Positions 37,517 to 45,840 of a DNA stretch of 64,000 nt are shown here, one piece after another. This DNA comes from Devosia sp. 1566 (lineage in GTDB: Bacteria; Pseudomonadota; Alphaproteobacteria; Rhizobiales; Devosiaceae). Within the stretch, counting starts at the first letter, position 1. Each line of letters opens with the position of its first letter. The notes beneath the pieces were generated by a model. It was not told the origin of the DNA. It saw nothing but the letters and a program-made list of their open reading frames with translations, and did not search any database. The position numbers and the translations under genes are program-made. The DNA lies in contig NZ_CP034767.1 of the NCBI RefSeq assembly GCF_004005995.1, forward strand, positions 2,604,001 through 2,668,000. Direction: 5' to 3'.

Positions 37517-39424
37517 TCAGTTGCCCGCCACGGGCTTTAACTGGGTCAGGATGTAGCGCGAGTTCGCCCAGTTGTTGACCGGGTTGGCATAGGGGTTCTC
37601 CGAATTGGGATAGCCCGTCCAATAGCGCTCCGACACCACCGAGAACACGTTGTAACTCATCAGCGGGATGATGGGCATTTCGTCCACCATCAGCCGGACG
37701 AACTCCTGTCCGTATTCCACATTCTTGGGATCGTTGAAGTCGATGACGCGGATCTTTTCGATGATCTCATCGAGCCGCGGATCGCTCCAGCGCTGCCAGT
37801 TGCGGGCGGGCTGCACTTCGCCCGGGGGCGCAACGAACTGTGAGTGCCAGCTGTCAAGGAAGTAAGACAGGTCGGGGTGGCCGCCCCAGCTTTCCACGCT
37901 CCACCAGATATAGCTGTCGTAGCGGCCAGCATTGCGCAGATCAGCATGGTCGGACGCCACCTGCAGTTCCACCTGCACCCCATTCTGGTTCCAGTTTTGG
38001 GCGACCATGGTGCCGGCGCGATTGATCACGCCATCGGACGGGATCAGCAGGGTAAAGGCAAAGGGTTGCCCATCCGGCATCATCCACTGGTTGCCGTTGC
38101 GGGTGAACCCGGCTGCTTCCAGCAGCTCGGTTGCCGCCTGCACATCCTGCTTCCACCAGCCATAGCCAAAGGCGTTGCGGATGGCCCCCTCATCGGTCGG
38201 CACCTGGTCACCATATTGCGGGCGAACCATTTCAGCGATCTGCAAGCCGACATTGGGATCATAGGGCTGGATGGTACGGCTGCCGGTATCGAGCTGATAA
38301 TCGATCAGCCATTGCTGCATCGGCCCATGATAGTCCTGCGGATGGGTGCCGGTGGGCGGAATGGCGATCGGCGACAGCGTTGCTGCGCCCCGATAGCTGG
38401 CCATGGAGATTGCCCGTGCGTCCAGCAACAGTGCCAGGGCCCAGCGCACGCGTTTGTCCTGGAACTTCTCGTTTTGCGTGTTGAAGATCACGCTGGGCAG
38501 CGTCGGGTCTGGATGGGCATAGGGGAAGCCCGGGAACCAGCCCTTGGCATACTGGTCTTCGGCGATGATGGAGAAGGTGCCTTCGGGCGAAAGATCGTGG
38601 ATCATGTCGAGATTGCCATTTCGCATCTCGATCAGCCGGTTATCGATATTGATATTGTTGCGGTACACGACGTGTTCGGGCGTGGGTTCGCCCACGAGGC
38701 CCAGCGTTGTGTTCTGCCAATCCTCGCGCTTGTCCCAGATATACCAGGTGCCATTGGGATCAAAGCTGTTGAGGGTATAAGCACCTAGCGTCACGGGTGG
38801 GTTGAAGTCGAATTCGAGCACATTGTCGACTTGGCTGAACACATGCTCGGGCATGATCCAGGCCCCGTTCCATCGCACTGAAAAGACAGAGTGGAAGCGC
38901 GAATTGGGTGCTTTGAGCGTGAACTTGACGGTGTAGGGGTCAATCGCCTCGACTGTTTCCACCTGGGTGGAGAATGCGCCGCTCCACACCATGCCGGGCG
39001 TGTTCTTCTGCGTCTCGACCGTGAACACCACGTCGTCGGCGTTGAAATCCTCGCCGTCGCTCCATTTGATGCCCTCGCGCAGCCGCACGGTCATCTCGGT
39101 GAAGTCGTCATTATATTCGGCCGGCCCGGTAGCGAGCGTGTTGTAGATGGCACCATCCAGACCCGTATCCGGATCGATGAACCACAACGTGTCCATTGCC
39201 AGCTGCTGTAGACCCGTGCTGAGCCCGCCTCCGGCATTCACCCAGATGTTGAACCAACCGGGATTCCGGATAGTTGCTTCCGGGTTTTGCAGGATCAAGG
39301 TCTCGTTACGCGGAAAGTCGTTGAGCGGTGGCGCGGCGGGCGCTGCGTCCTGCGCCGTGGCTAAACTGCCCACCGCAAGGGACGCAAAAGCAACCGACGC
39401 CAGAAGCGTCTTCCAGTTTCGCAT
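37517..39424 (-). CDS. Family 5 extracellular solute-binding protein, probably for plant oligosaccharides
   Basis: 635 residues, long for a DppA homologue, with a signal peptide (MRNWKTLLASVAFASLAVGS, cleavage near LATAQDA). Family 5 features include VRLREGIKWSDGEDFNADDV and the Trp-rich stretch WNGAWIMPEHVF. Family-5 proteins of this larger size that accompany glycoside hydrolases often bind oligosaccharides, as in Thermotoga. Here the GH51 arabinofuranosidase gene is 103 bases upstream, so arabino-oligosaccharides are a reasonable ligand guess. The ligand assignment is inference; the family call is firm. Confidence 0.92.
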   Translation of the reverse strand: MRNWKTLLASVAFASLAVGSLATAQDAAPAAPPLNDFPRNETLILQNPEATIRNPGWFNIWVNAGGGLSTGLQQLAMDTLWFIDPDTGLDGAIYNTLATGPAEYNDDFTEMTVRLREGIKWSDGEDFNADDVVFTVETQKNTPGMVWSGAFSTQVETVEAIDPYTVKFTLKAPNSRFHSVFSVRWNGAWIMPEHVFSQVDNVLEFDFNPPVTLGAYTLNSFDPNGTWYIWDKREDWQNTTLGLVGEPTPEHVVYRNNINIDNRLIEMRNGNLDMIHDLSPEGTFSIIAEDQYAKGWFPGFPYAHPDPTLPSVIFNTQNEKFQDKRVRWALALLLDARAISMASYRGAATLSPIAIPPTGTHPQDYHGPMQQWLIDYQLDTGSRTIQPYDPNVGLQIAEMVRPQYGDQVPTDEGAIRNAFGYGWWKQDVQAATELLEAAGFTRNGNQWMMPDGQPFAFTLLIPSDGVINRAGTMVAQNWNQNGVQVELQVASDHADLRNAGRYDSYIWWSVESWGGHPDLSYFLDSWHSQFVAPPGEVQPARNWQRWSDPRLDEIIEKIRVIDFNDPKNVEYGQEFVRLMVDEMPIIPLMSYNVFSVVSERYWTGYPNSENPYANPVNNWANSRYILTQLKPVAGN

Positions 39425-39466
39425 AATCTCCTCCCAAAGGGGCGTTCCTCAACAGCCCCAACCTTC

Positions 39467-39494
39467 ATGCTATATTAAGAGTAACTCCTGTCAA
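39467..39494 (-). promoter_or_regulatory. Candidate sigma-70 promoter for the SBP gene
   Basis: On the minus strand TTGACA (39494-39489) and TAGCAT (39472-39467) are spaced 16 bases, about 45 bases before the SBP start. It would let the transporter be made independently of the arabinofuranosidase gene. Confidence 0.4.
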
Positions 39495-39527
39495 CCATTT
39501 GCCCGATACATACCCGCAAACCTGATA

Positions 39528-41048
39528 CTAACCGCGGGCGACGCTGACCCGCACCATCTGATAGGAATGCGGCGGAAGGCTCACACTCAACTTGTCCTCC
39601 CCCGCAACTGCGCCCTGCCCTTGTCTTGGGGCTACATTATCCGGGTTTGCTGCAGTGTTGACGGCGTTGAGATCGTCGTGGGTCATCACCTGGTGCTCGA
39701 GCACCCTTGCATCGCGGTAGCCTTGCAAGGACAGCTCGACGTCGAGTTCCTCCTCGCCGTTGCGGTTGACGATGAAGAAAGTGAGCGTGCCCTCGGCCTC
39801 GTTTTCCACCCCGGCCACATCGAGATAGGGGATTTCCCCAATCAGTTCGACTTCGTAGCTGGGGCAGCGAGCGACGAGGTTAAGCGCCCGGCCCCGTCCG
39901 AACATGGATGCGAAATAGAGCGGATAATAGGTGGTCTGCTTCCAGGATCTGCCGCCCGGCTCAGTCATGATCGGAGCAATAACATTGACCAGCTGGGCAA
40001 TGCAGGCGAGCTTGACCACGTCGGACTTGCGGATAAAAGTGTTGAGGCAACACCCGACCTGCAGCACATCCTCAAAATTATAGATGTCTTCCAGCAGCGC
40101 TGGCGCATGCGGCCAGCCATGCTTGCCGTCAAGGATCGCCCGGTCCTGCTTGCGCGAATGATACCAGACATTCCACTCATCAAACGCGATCGTCACCTGG
40201 CGCTTGCTGCGCTTCTTGGCCTTCACATAGTCGATCGTGGCGGCAACCGTGCTGATATAGGCCTCGAGCTTGACATTGTGCGCGAGGTAGCCCGGCGTGT
40301 GCTTGTCGTAATTGGACGAATACATATGCAACGAGATGTGGTCGACCGTTTCATAGGTGTGCTCCAGCACTACCCGTTCCCACTCGGGATAAGTCGGCAT
40401 GTTGGAGTGCGATGAACCGCAGGCGATGAGTTCGAGCGAACTGTCAAAAGCGCGGAGCGCCTTGGCCGTTTCACTGGCCAGCCGCCCATATTCGTCCGCT
40501 GTTTTGTGGCCGATCTGCCAAGGCCCGTCCATCTCATTGCCCAGGCACCACATCTTGACGTCCCAAGGGTCCGCCCGTCCGTTCTTCTTGCGCAGATCCC
40601 CCCAATAGCTGCCCGTCGGCCCGTTCACGTATTCAACGAAATTACGCGCTTCCTCGAGCCCGCGCGAACCCAGATTGACTGCCAGCATCATCTGGGTGCC
40701 AACCGTCTCGCACCAGTCGGCAAATTCGTGAATGCCGACCTGGTTACTCTCCGAAGTGTGCCAGGCCAAGTCCAGCCGCGTGGGTCGTTGCTCCCGAGGG
40801 CCGATCCCGTCTTCCCAGTTATAGGCGGAAACGAAATTACCCCCGGGATAGCGCACCATCGGCACATCGAGCGCCCGGACCAGCTCGGCCACATCGGCCC
40901 GCATGCCGTTCTTGTCAGCGGTTGGATGATCGGGCTCATAGATGCCCGAATAAATGGCCCGGCCAAGATGCTCGAGAAACGCTCCGTAGATTCGATTGTC
41001 GATTTCGGAAATCACATAGTCCCGGTTGGCAATAACGCTGGCGCGCAC
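39528..41048 (-). CDS. abfA: Alpha-L-arabinofuranosidase, glycoside hydrolase family 51
   Basis: 506 residues, the standard GH51 length. The catalytic acid/base is Glu172 in WCLGNEMDG and the nucleophile Glu291 in IAFDEWNVW; both positions closely match the well-studied Geobacillus enzyme. A C-terminal beta-sandwich follows (about 380-506). There is no signal peptide, so it should act in the cytoplasm on arabino-oligosaccharides brought in by the adjacent Opp-type transporter, releasing L-arabinose. A promoter and a candidate operator lie just upstream. Confidence 0.95.
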   Translation of the reverse strand: MRASVIANRDYVISEIDNRIYGAFLEHLGRAIYSGIYEPDHPTADKNGMRADVAELVRALDVPMVRYPGGNFVSAYNWEDGIGPREQRPTRLDLAWHTSESNQVGIHEFADWCETVGTQMMLAVNLGSRGLEEARNFVEYVNGPTGSYWGDLRKKNGRADPWDVKMWCLGNEMDGPWQIGHKTADEYGRLASETAKALRAFDSSLELIACGSSHSNMPTYPEWERVVLEHTYETVDHISLHMYSSNYDKHTPGYLAHNVKLEAYISTVAATIDYVKAKKRSKRQVTIAFDEWNVWYHSRKQDRAILDGKHGWPHAPALLEDIYNFEDVLQVGCCLNTFIRKSDVVKLACIAQLVNVIAPIMTEPGGRSWKQTTYYPLYFASMFGRGRALNLVARCPSYEVELIGEIPYLDVAGVENEAEGTLTFFIVNRNGEEELDVELSLQGYRDARVLEHQVMTHDDLNAVNTAANPDNVAPRQGQGAVAGEDKLSVSLPPHSYQMVRVSVARG

Positions 41049-41073
41049 AACTCTCTCCCTCTTGTGCCGATTG

Positions 41074-41128
41074 TCTGATTTGTATCAGAACTTTCGGTTA
41101 CTAGAGCCAAGAAGCGGTCCCGCGTCAA
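41074..41128 (-). promoter_or_regulatory. Promoter with overlapping candidate operator upstream of abfA
   Basis: On the minus strand TTGACG (41128-41123) and TCTAGT (41105-41100) are spaced 17 bases. Just downstream, about where transcription would begin, is a perfect inverted repeat TCTGAT-N4-ATCAGA (41074-41089). This is classic repressor-site geometry. The cognate regulator could be the ArsR-like protein encoded next door or the now broken LacI-family gene at 42.2-42.4 kb. Confidence 0.5.
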
Positions 41129-41143
41129 CCGGGAAGCGGCGCG

Positions 41144-42067
41144 CTAGCGCAAAATCAACCGCAGCACGATGTCCTGGTCATAATTGCCAAAGCCGCGCCC
41201 GAAGATATTCATGCCACCGGGATGATGGGCGCTTTCCTCGACGCCAATCCGCACGCGAATGGAATGGTGCGAAGTCAGGTCGAGGTCATCCAGCGTTACT
41301 GGCGAGATCCGCAGCCCATCGACAAACGTGCCTTCCGCCGAGGTTCGCCAGGTCTTGAGCTTGCCGTATTGGCTGCCCTTGAGCTTCCACCATTGCGGCG
41401 TATAAACCCCGCGCTTGTCGCCGAAATCGCCGGGACTGGTCCAGGTGCCCACCGCCTTGCCGTTAAGCGCTAAGGTAATGTCGGAGGGCCAATCGGCCGA
41501 CGTGCCAGGCACTTCCGAGGACAGCTCAAGCGAAATCTCGATCGCTTCAACTTCTCCTCGCGTCAGCTTGGAATTGTTGGGAAACTGGTATTCCACATAC
41601 CCGCGCGTCAGCCACAACAGCCCCGCTTTCATCCGGTCTGGATCAAGAAATGTATCGGGTACATCGAGGAGCCCGATCACCCCCTCGCTTGAGCAAATTC
41701 CACAAGGCGCGGTCACCTCGAACCCCGTATAAAGCCCCAGCGGCATGGATACTTCGATGGTCTTGTCGCTGATCTGCGCCGAGGGCTCCTTGAAGCGGAT
41801 CAGCACTTCCTCAAAGGTCGAACGGCAAATCTTCTGGCTGCCCTTGCGCGCCTTTTGCGCCTCGGTTGCGATCAACCCCGCTTCCTCGAGGATCTGCACA
41901 TTGGTCGACACCGTTGATTGCGGCAGCTCCAGCCGGGCCGCAATTTCGTTGACGTTGAGCGCTCCCCCTTGCAAGATCTTGAGGATCTGCGCCCGCACCG
42001 GCGAAGCCAGCCCCCGGATCACGGCCATATCCTCCTGGGGATCAACGACGAGGAAATTTCCGGCCAT
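41144..42067 (-). CDS. ArsR-like winged-helix regulator with a long unassigned C-terminal domain
   Basis: 307 residues. The N-terminal HTH (about 15-85: LASPVRAQILKILQGGALNV, NEIAARLELPQSTVSTNVQI) is ArsR-like. The remaining 220 residues look like beta-sandwich modules with many Trp and Asp (GDFGDKRGVYTPQWWKLKGS), unlike a standard ArsR protein of about 100 residues. A CGIC pair is present near residue 125. It could sense a carbohydrate. It is upstream of and co-oriented with abfA and the transporter, so it most likely regulates this locus. Confidence 0.8.
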   Translation of the reverse strand: MAGNFLVVDPQEDMAVIRGLASPVRAQILKILQGGALNVNEIAARLELPQSTVSTNVQILEEAGLIATEAQKARKGSQKICRSTFEEVLIRFKEPSAQISDKTIEVSMPLGLYTGFEVTAPCGICSSEGVIGLLDVPDTFLDPDRMKAGLLWLTRGYVEYQFPNNSKLTRGEVEAIEISLELSSEVPGTSADWPSDITLALNGKAVGTWTSPGDFGDKRGVYTPQWWKLKGSQYGKLKTWRTSAEGTFVDGLRISPVTLDDLDLTSHHSIRVRIGVEESAHHPGGMNIFGRGFGNYDQDIVLRLILR

Positions 42068-42090
42068 GGCAGGCGCTCACTGTAGCAACG

Positions 42091-42109
42091 ATATCAAGAA
42101 TGTTGATAT
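42091..42109 (-). promoter_or_regulatory. Candidate operator upstream of the ArsR-like gene
   Basis: A perfect inverted repeat ATATCAA-N5-TTGATAT lies about 25-45 bases before the start of the ArsR-like gene, in an AT-rich patch. It is a good candidate for autoregulation. Confidence 0.5.
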
Positions 42110-42189
42110 AGCCTAGCCGCGCCAACCGTAAAGCCAAATCCTTCCCGCGCCCCCCTCTAGCGCGTCGCCCAAAGCAGCCCTCGCCGCAG

Positions 42190-42380
42190 GAAACCGCCGC
42201 CTTTATCTGGAATGACATTGCTGCGGTGGAAATGCTCGAGGGCCTTTACGGGCCCGGAAGCCCGCTCCCACCCGGCTTTTCCATTATCGGCTTCGATGAT
42301 CTGCCCATCGCCGGCATGGCTACCCCCCGCCTGAGCACCGCGCGGGTGGATCGCGAAGCGATCGGTCGGGGCGCGGTACG
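42190..42380 (+). pseudogene. LacI-family regulator fragment (C-terminal ligand-binding part)
   Basis: Reading frame 42190 onward gives LacI-family C-terminal sequence: an AAFIWNDIAAVEMLEGL stretch, then the hallmark GFSIIGFDDLPIAGMATPRL and AIGRGAVRL. There is no start, no HTH and no N-terminal half. Similarity stops abruptly at about 42380, where L,D-transpeptidase sequence begins in another frame. It is a truncated gene remnant; it may once have regulated the arabinose locus to its left. Confidence 0.75.
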
Positions 42381-42716
42381 GCTTACCCTGCAACCATTGG
42401 TAATGAAGAAAACCCCTCGCCGACCGGCACTTATGTGGTCGAAAACGCCACAGCCATGCCGGGCTACACCTACAACCCGAAGATCAACTTTCAGCAGGGC
42501 GAGAATACCGAAGTTCTGACGATACCCCCCGGACCAAATGGGCCAGTAGGATCGGTGTGGATCGGCCTATCAAAGCCATCCTTCGGTATCCATGGCACCC
42601 CTGAGCCGTCGATGATCGACAAGACCGGCTCGCATGGTTGCATTCGCCTGACCAACTGGGATGCTGAGGAACTTGCAGCGATGATCGCTCCGGGTGTGAC
42701 CGTGGACTTCCTGTAA
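42381..42716 (+). pseudogene. L,D-transpeptidase (YkuD) gene lacking its 5' half
   Basis: From 42381 the frame reads AYPATIGNEENPSPTGTYVV and on to SHGCIRLTNWDAEEL, the YkuD active-site motif with catalytic Cys, and ends at a normal C-terminus (GVTVDFL). L,D-transpeptidases of this type have an N-terminal half of some 100-200 residues plus a signal peptide, both missing. The first possible start inside is at 42435. The gene is therefore truncated at a join with the LacI fragment and should not make an exported, active enzyme. Confidence 0.8.
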
Positions 42717-42788
42717 GCTCCGACAACTGCATGTTGACACCGACTATTCGCGCCATGCGAGCCTCAGGTATAAACCTCGAGGTGACAC

Positions 42789-43340
42789 ATGGCCCGCATC
42801 GGGTACGCTCGCGTTAGCAGCATTGACCAAGACTTAGATATTCAACTCGCCAAGCTCACAGCGGAAGGCTGCGAAATCATTCGGTCCGAGAAGGCGTCAG
42901 GTGGCAGTCGGGAGGGGCGGGCTGAACTTGAAACGGTCATTCAGTTCCTGCGCCCCGGCGATGAACTGGTCGTTGCTCGCCTTGACCGACTGGGCCGCGA
43001 CACCCGTGACGTGCTGAACCTGATCCACGAGTGTGAGCAGCGGCACGCGTTCGTTACTGTGCTGGACCCGCACGTTTCCACTCGTGGCGAGATGGGGCAC
43101 CTTGTACTTACCGTGCTCGGCATGGTCGCGCAAATGGAGCGACGCTTCATCAAAGAACGTCAGCGCGAGGGCATTCAACAGGCAAAAGCGTTGGGTCGTT
43201 ATACCGGGGGCAAGCGTCGGCTCGACCGTGCATTGGTTCTGCGCCTTCGCGCTGAGGGGCTTGGGCCATCCGACATAGCGCAGCGCGTTGGCTGCTCCCG
43301 AATGCAGGTTTACCGGATAATGGAAGCGGACGAGAGCTGA
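42789..43340 (+). CDS. Serine recombinase, resolvase/invertase family
   Basis: 183 residues, the small-resolvase length. The N-terminal catalytic domain begins MARIGYARVSSIDQ, with the nucleophile Ser in ARVSS; the Arg-rich active-site stretch is VVARLDRLGRDTRDVLNLIH. The long E helix and a C-terminal HTH (PSDIAQRVGCSRMQVYRIME) follow. A 10-bp palindrome ACCTCGAGGT (42774-42783) lies just before the start and could be part of a crossover site. There is no transposase beside it. Its position next to two truncated genes suggests past recombination here. Confidence 0.92.
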   Translation: MARIGYARVSSIDQDLDIQLAKLTAEGCEIIRSEKASGGSREGRAELETVIQFLRPGDELVVARLDRLGRDTRDVLNLIHECEQRHAFVTVLDPHVSTRGEMGHLVLTVLGMVAQMERRFIKERQREGIQQAKALGRYTGGKRRLDRALVLRLRAEGLGPSDIAQRVGCSRMQVYRIMEADES

Positions 43341-43428
43341 TCGCACGGAGAATAATCAAAGTTGATCGAGCACTTGGGAAACATGGTGGGTTCGCGGCGT
43401 TACCGCAGGACCTAACCCGAGGTGCCTA

Positions 43429-44472
43429 GTGGCCGAGCACGATGTAGCTGAACTTGAAGGGGACTTGCCGTCTGCTGCCGCTGGCACCGCCCTACCTGAC
43501 CGAAAAGAACTTGCCTCAGTGGCGTTTGAACGAACACGCACGCCGATGGTGATCACCGATGCGCGGCAGCCAGACTACCCCATAGTTTTGGCAAACAAGG
43601 CATTTCTGGAGCTAACGGGGTACAGCGCGGACGAGGTGTTAGGACGCAACTGCCGATTTTTGCAGGGTGAAGGTTCGTCACCAGCGGCTGTTGCTGAAAT
43701 CCGCTCTGCCTTGCGAGCTGGCCGCGAGGTGGACGTTGAGATTCTGAACTACCGCAAAGATGGATCTTCGTTCTGGAACCAACTTAACCTCAGCCCTGTG
43801 TACGACGAGGCTGGTCAACTACTTTATCACTTCGGGTCTCAGATCGACCAAACCAAGTACCGTCAGGTGCAAGCTCTGGAAGCCTCTGAGCATCGGCTGT
43901 TGATGGAAGTGGACCACCGCGCCAAAAACGTACTGGCTCTGGTGGATAGCATAGTCCGGCTAAGCCGCTGCGATGACGCTGTTCGGTATTCCGCCGCCAT
44001 CCAGCAGCGGGTGCAATCCCTCTCACGCACTCACGCCCTGCTTGCTGAGCACAATTGGCGGGCGATGCGTCTTGGGGAGGTCATCAAACGGCAATTGCAG
44101 ACACTTGCCGAGCGGCAAGTCAGCCTAGAAGGCCCCGAGCTCGAAATTGATCCGCTTACAGTGCAGCCGCTTGGCCTTGTGGTTCATGAGCTAGCCATGA
44201 ACGCGGCTCAGCACGGCTCCCTTACTAATCCGAAGGGCCATGTATCTGTTCATTGGAAGCATATGCCCAACGAGCACGGCTTTTCGATCCAGTGGGCGGA
44301 GTCGGGTGGACCTCCTGTGCATGAACCAGCGGGCTCGGGGTTCGGCCTCGTTATCGCCGACGGAATAGTTCGACGGCAGCTTTTAGGTAAAATCAGGCGT
44401 AGCTGGAAGCCTGCGGGACTAGTGGCAACCATTCAAGTGCCTGAGCTGCAAAGCACATGTAATCGTCGGTGA
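43429..44472 (+). CDS. LOV-domain HWE histidine kinase (blue-light sensor)
   Basis: 347 residues, soluble. The LOV domain (about 30-145) has the flavin-adduct Cys75 in LGRNCRFLQG. The HWE kinase core has phosphoacceptor His163 in EVDHRAKNVLALV, an N-box Asn258 in HELAMNAAQHGS, and the W-x-E in QWAESGGPP. It resembles LOV-HK of Brucella and relatives, which links blue light to virulence or attachment. The start is a GTG at 43429 behind GAGGTG. There is no response regulator or PhyR/NepR pair in the window. Confidence 0.93.
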   Translation: MAEHDVAELEGDLPSAAAGTALPDRKELASVAFERTRTPMVITDARQPDYPIVLANKAFLELTGYSADEVLGRNCRFLQGEGSSPAAVAEIRSALRAGREVDVEILNYRKDGSSFWNQLNLSPVYDEAGQLLYHFGSQIDQTKYRQVQALEASEHRLLMEVDHRAKNVLALVDSIVRLSRCDDAVRYSAAIQQRVQSLSRTHALLAEHNWRAMRLGEVIKRQLQTLAERQVSLEGPELEIDPLTVQPLGLVVHELAMNAAQHGSLTNPKGHVSVHWKHMPNEHGFSIQWAESGGPPVHEPAGSGFGLVIADGIVRRQLLGKIRRSWKPAGLVATIQVPELQSTCNRR

Positions 44473-44585
44473 ACAAGGTACTTGCCACGTGCCTTCTGGC
44501 GATCACGACCGGCGCGGCCACAGGCGGCGGCGGGCCTCGCGCGCAAGTTGCCGAGTGGCTTTCCCCGAAGTCTGAGCGCACCTGA
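44469..44585 (+). CDS. Possible 38-residue coupled small protein
   Basis: A GTG overlaps the LOV-kinase stop by four bases (GTGA) and opens a 38-codon frame. It reads basic-then-hydrophobic (VNKVLATCLLAITTGAATGG), like a short signal or membrane peptide, and ends in a polar tail. Overlap and signal-like composition are the only support; it may be chance. Confidence 0.25.
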   Translation: MNKVLATCLLAITTGAATGGGGPRAQVAEWLSPKSERT

Positions 44586-44890
44586 CCTCTGTATCATCAG
44601 GGTTTAGGCGTGAGAAATCTTCGTAACATGCAAGCGGACACCGCGCTGATGTTACTGCTTCATCAACGTGGCTGTTACGTCACCTGACGGTATACCTTGT
44701 GGTGACAGGTAGCCACAGTGCCCCCTACCCTTTCGACCGAATCGGGGCCGTGAGCAGACTGACAGCTTTGAAGACATGCGGGCAGGTAGTGCCGCTGCAC
44801 CTGCCCGGCCATCATGGCATCGCTGCGCTCACCCACCCGGTTTTTGCGGGTGTCCAGCTCAAATCATCCGTTATCCTCAAGTTGCAAAGT
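44586..44890. other. Intergenic region without a supported gene
   Basis: About 300 bases between the LOV-kinase and the convergent LysR gene. One open frame (44699-44941) runs through it into the LysR gene but has no domain or ribosome site. I see no terminator with a T-run. Confidence 0.5.
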
Positions 44891-45811
44891 TCAAAAGAAA
44901 CCGTTGCCATCGTTGGCAGCTGCCTTTTTCACTTCAACTAAGAATGCCTTAACTAAGCGTTTGAGCGGTTCATGGCGCGTATAAAGCGTTGCAGCTTTTA
45001 CCGTTACGCTGGGTGTTAGTGGTCTGAAGTCCAAATCATATCGCTGACGGCCTATTGCTGTCAGACTATCAACTATAGCCACGCCGATCCCCGCTTCAGC
45101 AAGCACGCAAGCGACACTGCTATAAGCTACTTCTGCCACTATATTATATTGGTGCTCGGGCGTTAAAAAATACTCCTCCAGAAGTAGGCTGAAACGACTA
45201 GCAGGTTCGTAAGCAATAACTGGGTGTTTCAGAAGATCTCTTGCGCTGACCGACAGGTGGTTCGAGAACGGATGCCCTGGGGCAAAGGTGCAAACCATTT
45301 GCCCCACGCCAAGGGTTTCTATGACTAGTTCGTCCATTATCGGTGGCGCCAATGCAAACCCGATATCGGCCGTCCGCGTCTGGAGTCCCTCGATGACACT
45401 GCTGACATCCTTTGTTTCAAGGGAAATACGAACACCTGGCCGATCAACAAGGAACGTTTTGAGGGCCATCGGCAGAAGGGCACTAGTGAATGGCGGGGTT
45501 GCCATGATCCGAATTTCTCCGGATTCGGTGCGTTCCAATGCTCGAATTTTTTGAGAGAAAACTCGATACAGAGAGAAAATCGCTTCCGAGTCGTCGAAGA
45601 TTTCCTCCGCCTCAGATGTCGGGACCAGTCGGTTCCCGAGTCGCTGAAACAGCGCAAACCCCACCTGAGTTTCCATCTGCTTGATAGCGTTACTGACCGC
45701 GGGTTGGGATATGCGAAGCGTCCTAGCTGCGCCTAAGGTTGTTCTTTGCCGCATAACTTCACGAAAAGTCTCGAGCTGCCTCAATGTGAGCAATCCAAAG
45801 TTCCTTTGCAC
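44891..45811 (-). CDS. LysR-family transcriptional regulator
   Basis: 306 residues. N-terminal HTH (LTLRQLETFREVMRQRTTLG then ISQPAVSNAIKQMETQVGFA) and a LysR effector-binding domain (about 95-300). It is divergent from the Dpp-type SBP gene that opens the catabolic island, the classic arrangement for a LysR activator of a neighbouring operon. The inducer is likely the imported compound or a breakdown product. Confidence 0.93.
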   Translation of the reverse strand: MQRNFGLLTLRQLETFREVMRQRTTLGAARTLRISQPAVSNAIKQMETQVGFALFQRLGNRLVPTSEAEEIFDDSEAIFSLYRVFSQKIRALERTESGEIRIMATPPFTSALLPMALKTFLVDRPGVRISLETKDVSSVIEGLQTRTADIGFALAPPIMDELVIETLGVGQMVCTFAPGHPFSNHLSVSARDLLKHPVIAYEPASRFSLLLEEYFLTPEHQYNIVAEVAYSSVACVLAEAGIGVAIVDSLTAIGRQRYDLDFRPLTPSVTVKAATLYTRHEPLKRLVKAFLVEVKKAAANDGNGFF

Positions 45812-45840
45812 ATAAGATAGGCGGGATAGCTTCGCCTTAT

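Noticed and set aside
42720..43360. Mobile element or prophage bounded by the recombinase
   Set aside because: Only the recombinase gene and one 10-bp palindrome are seen; no transposase, terminal inverted repeats, target duplication or phage genes could be found.
44699..44941. 80-codon plus-strand frame between the LOV kinase and LysR gene
   Set aside because: It overlaps the 3' end of the LysR gene, has no ribosome site and no domain.
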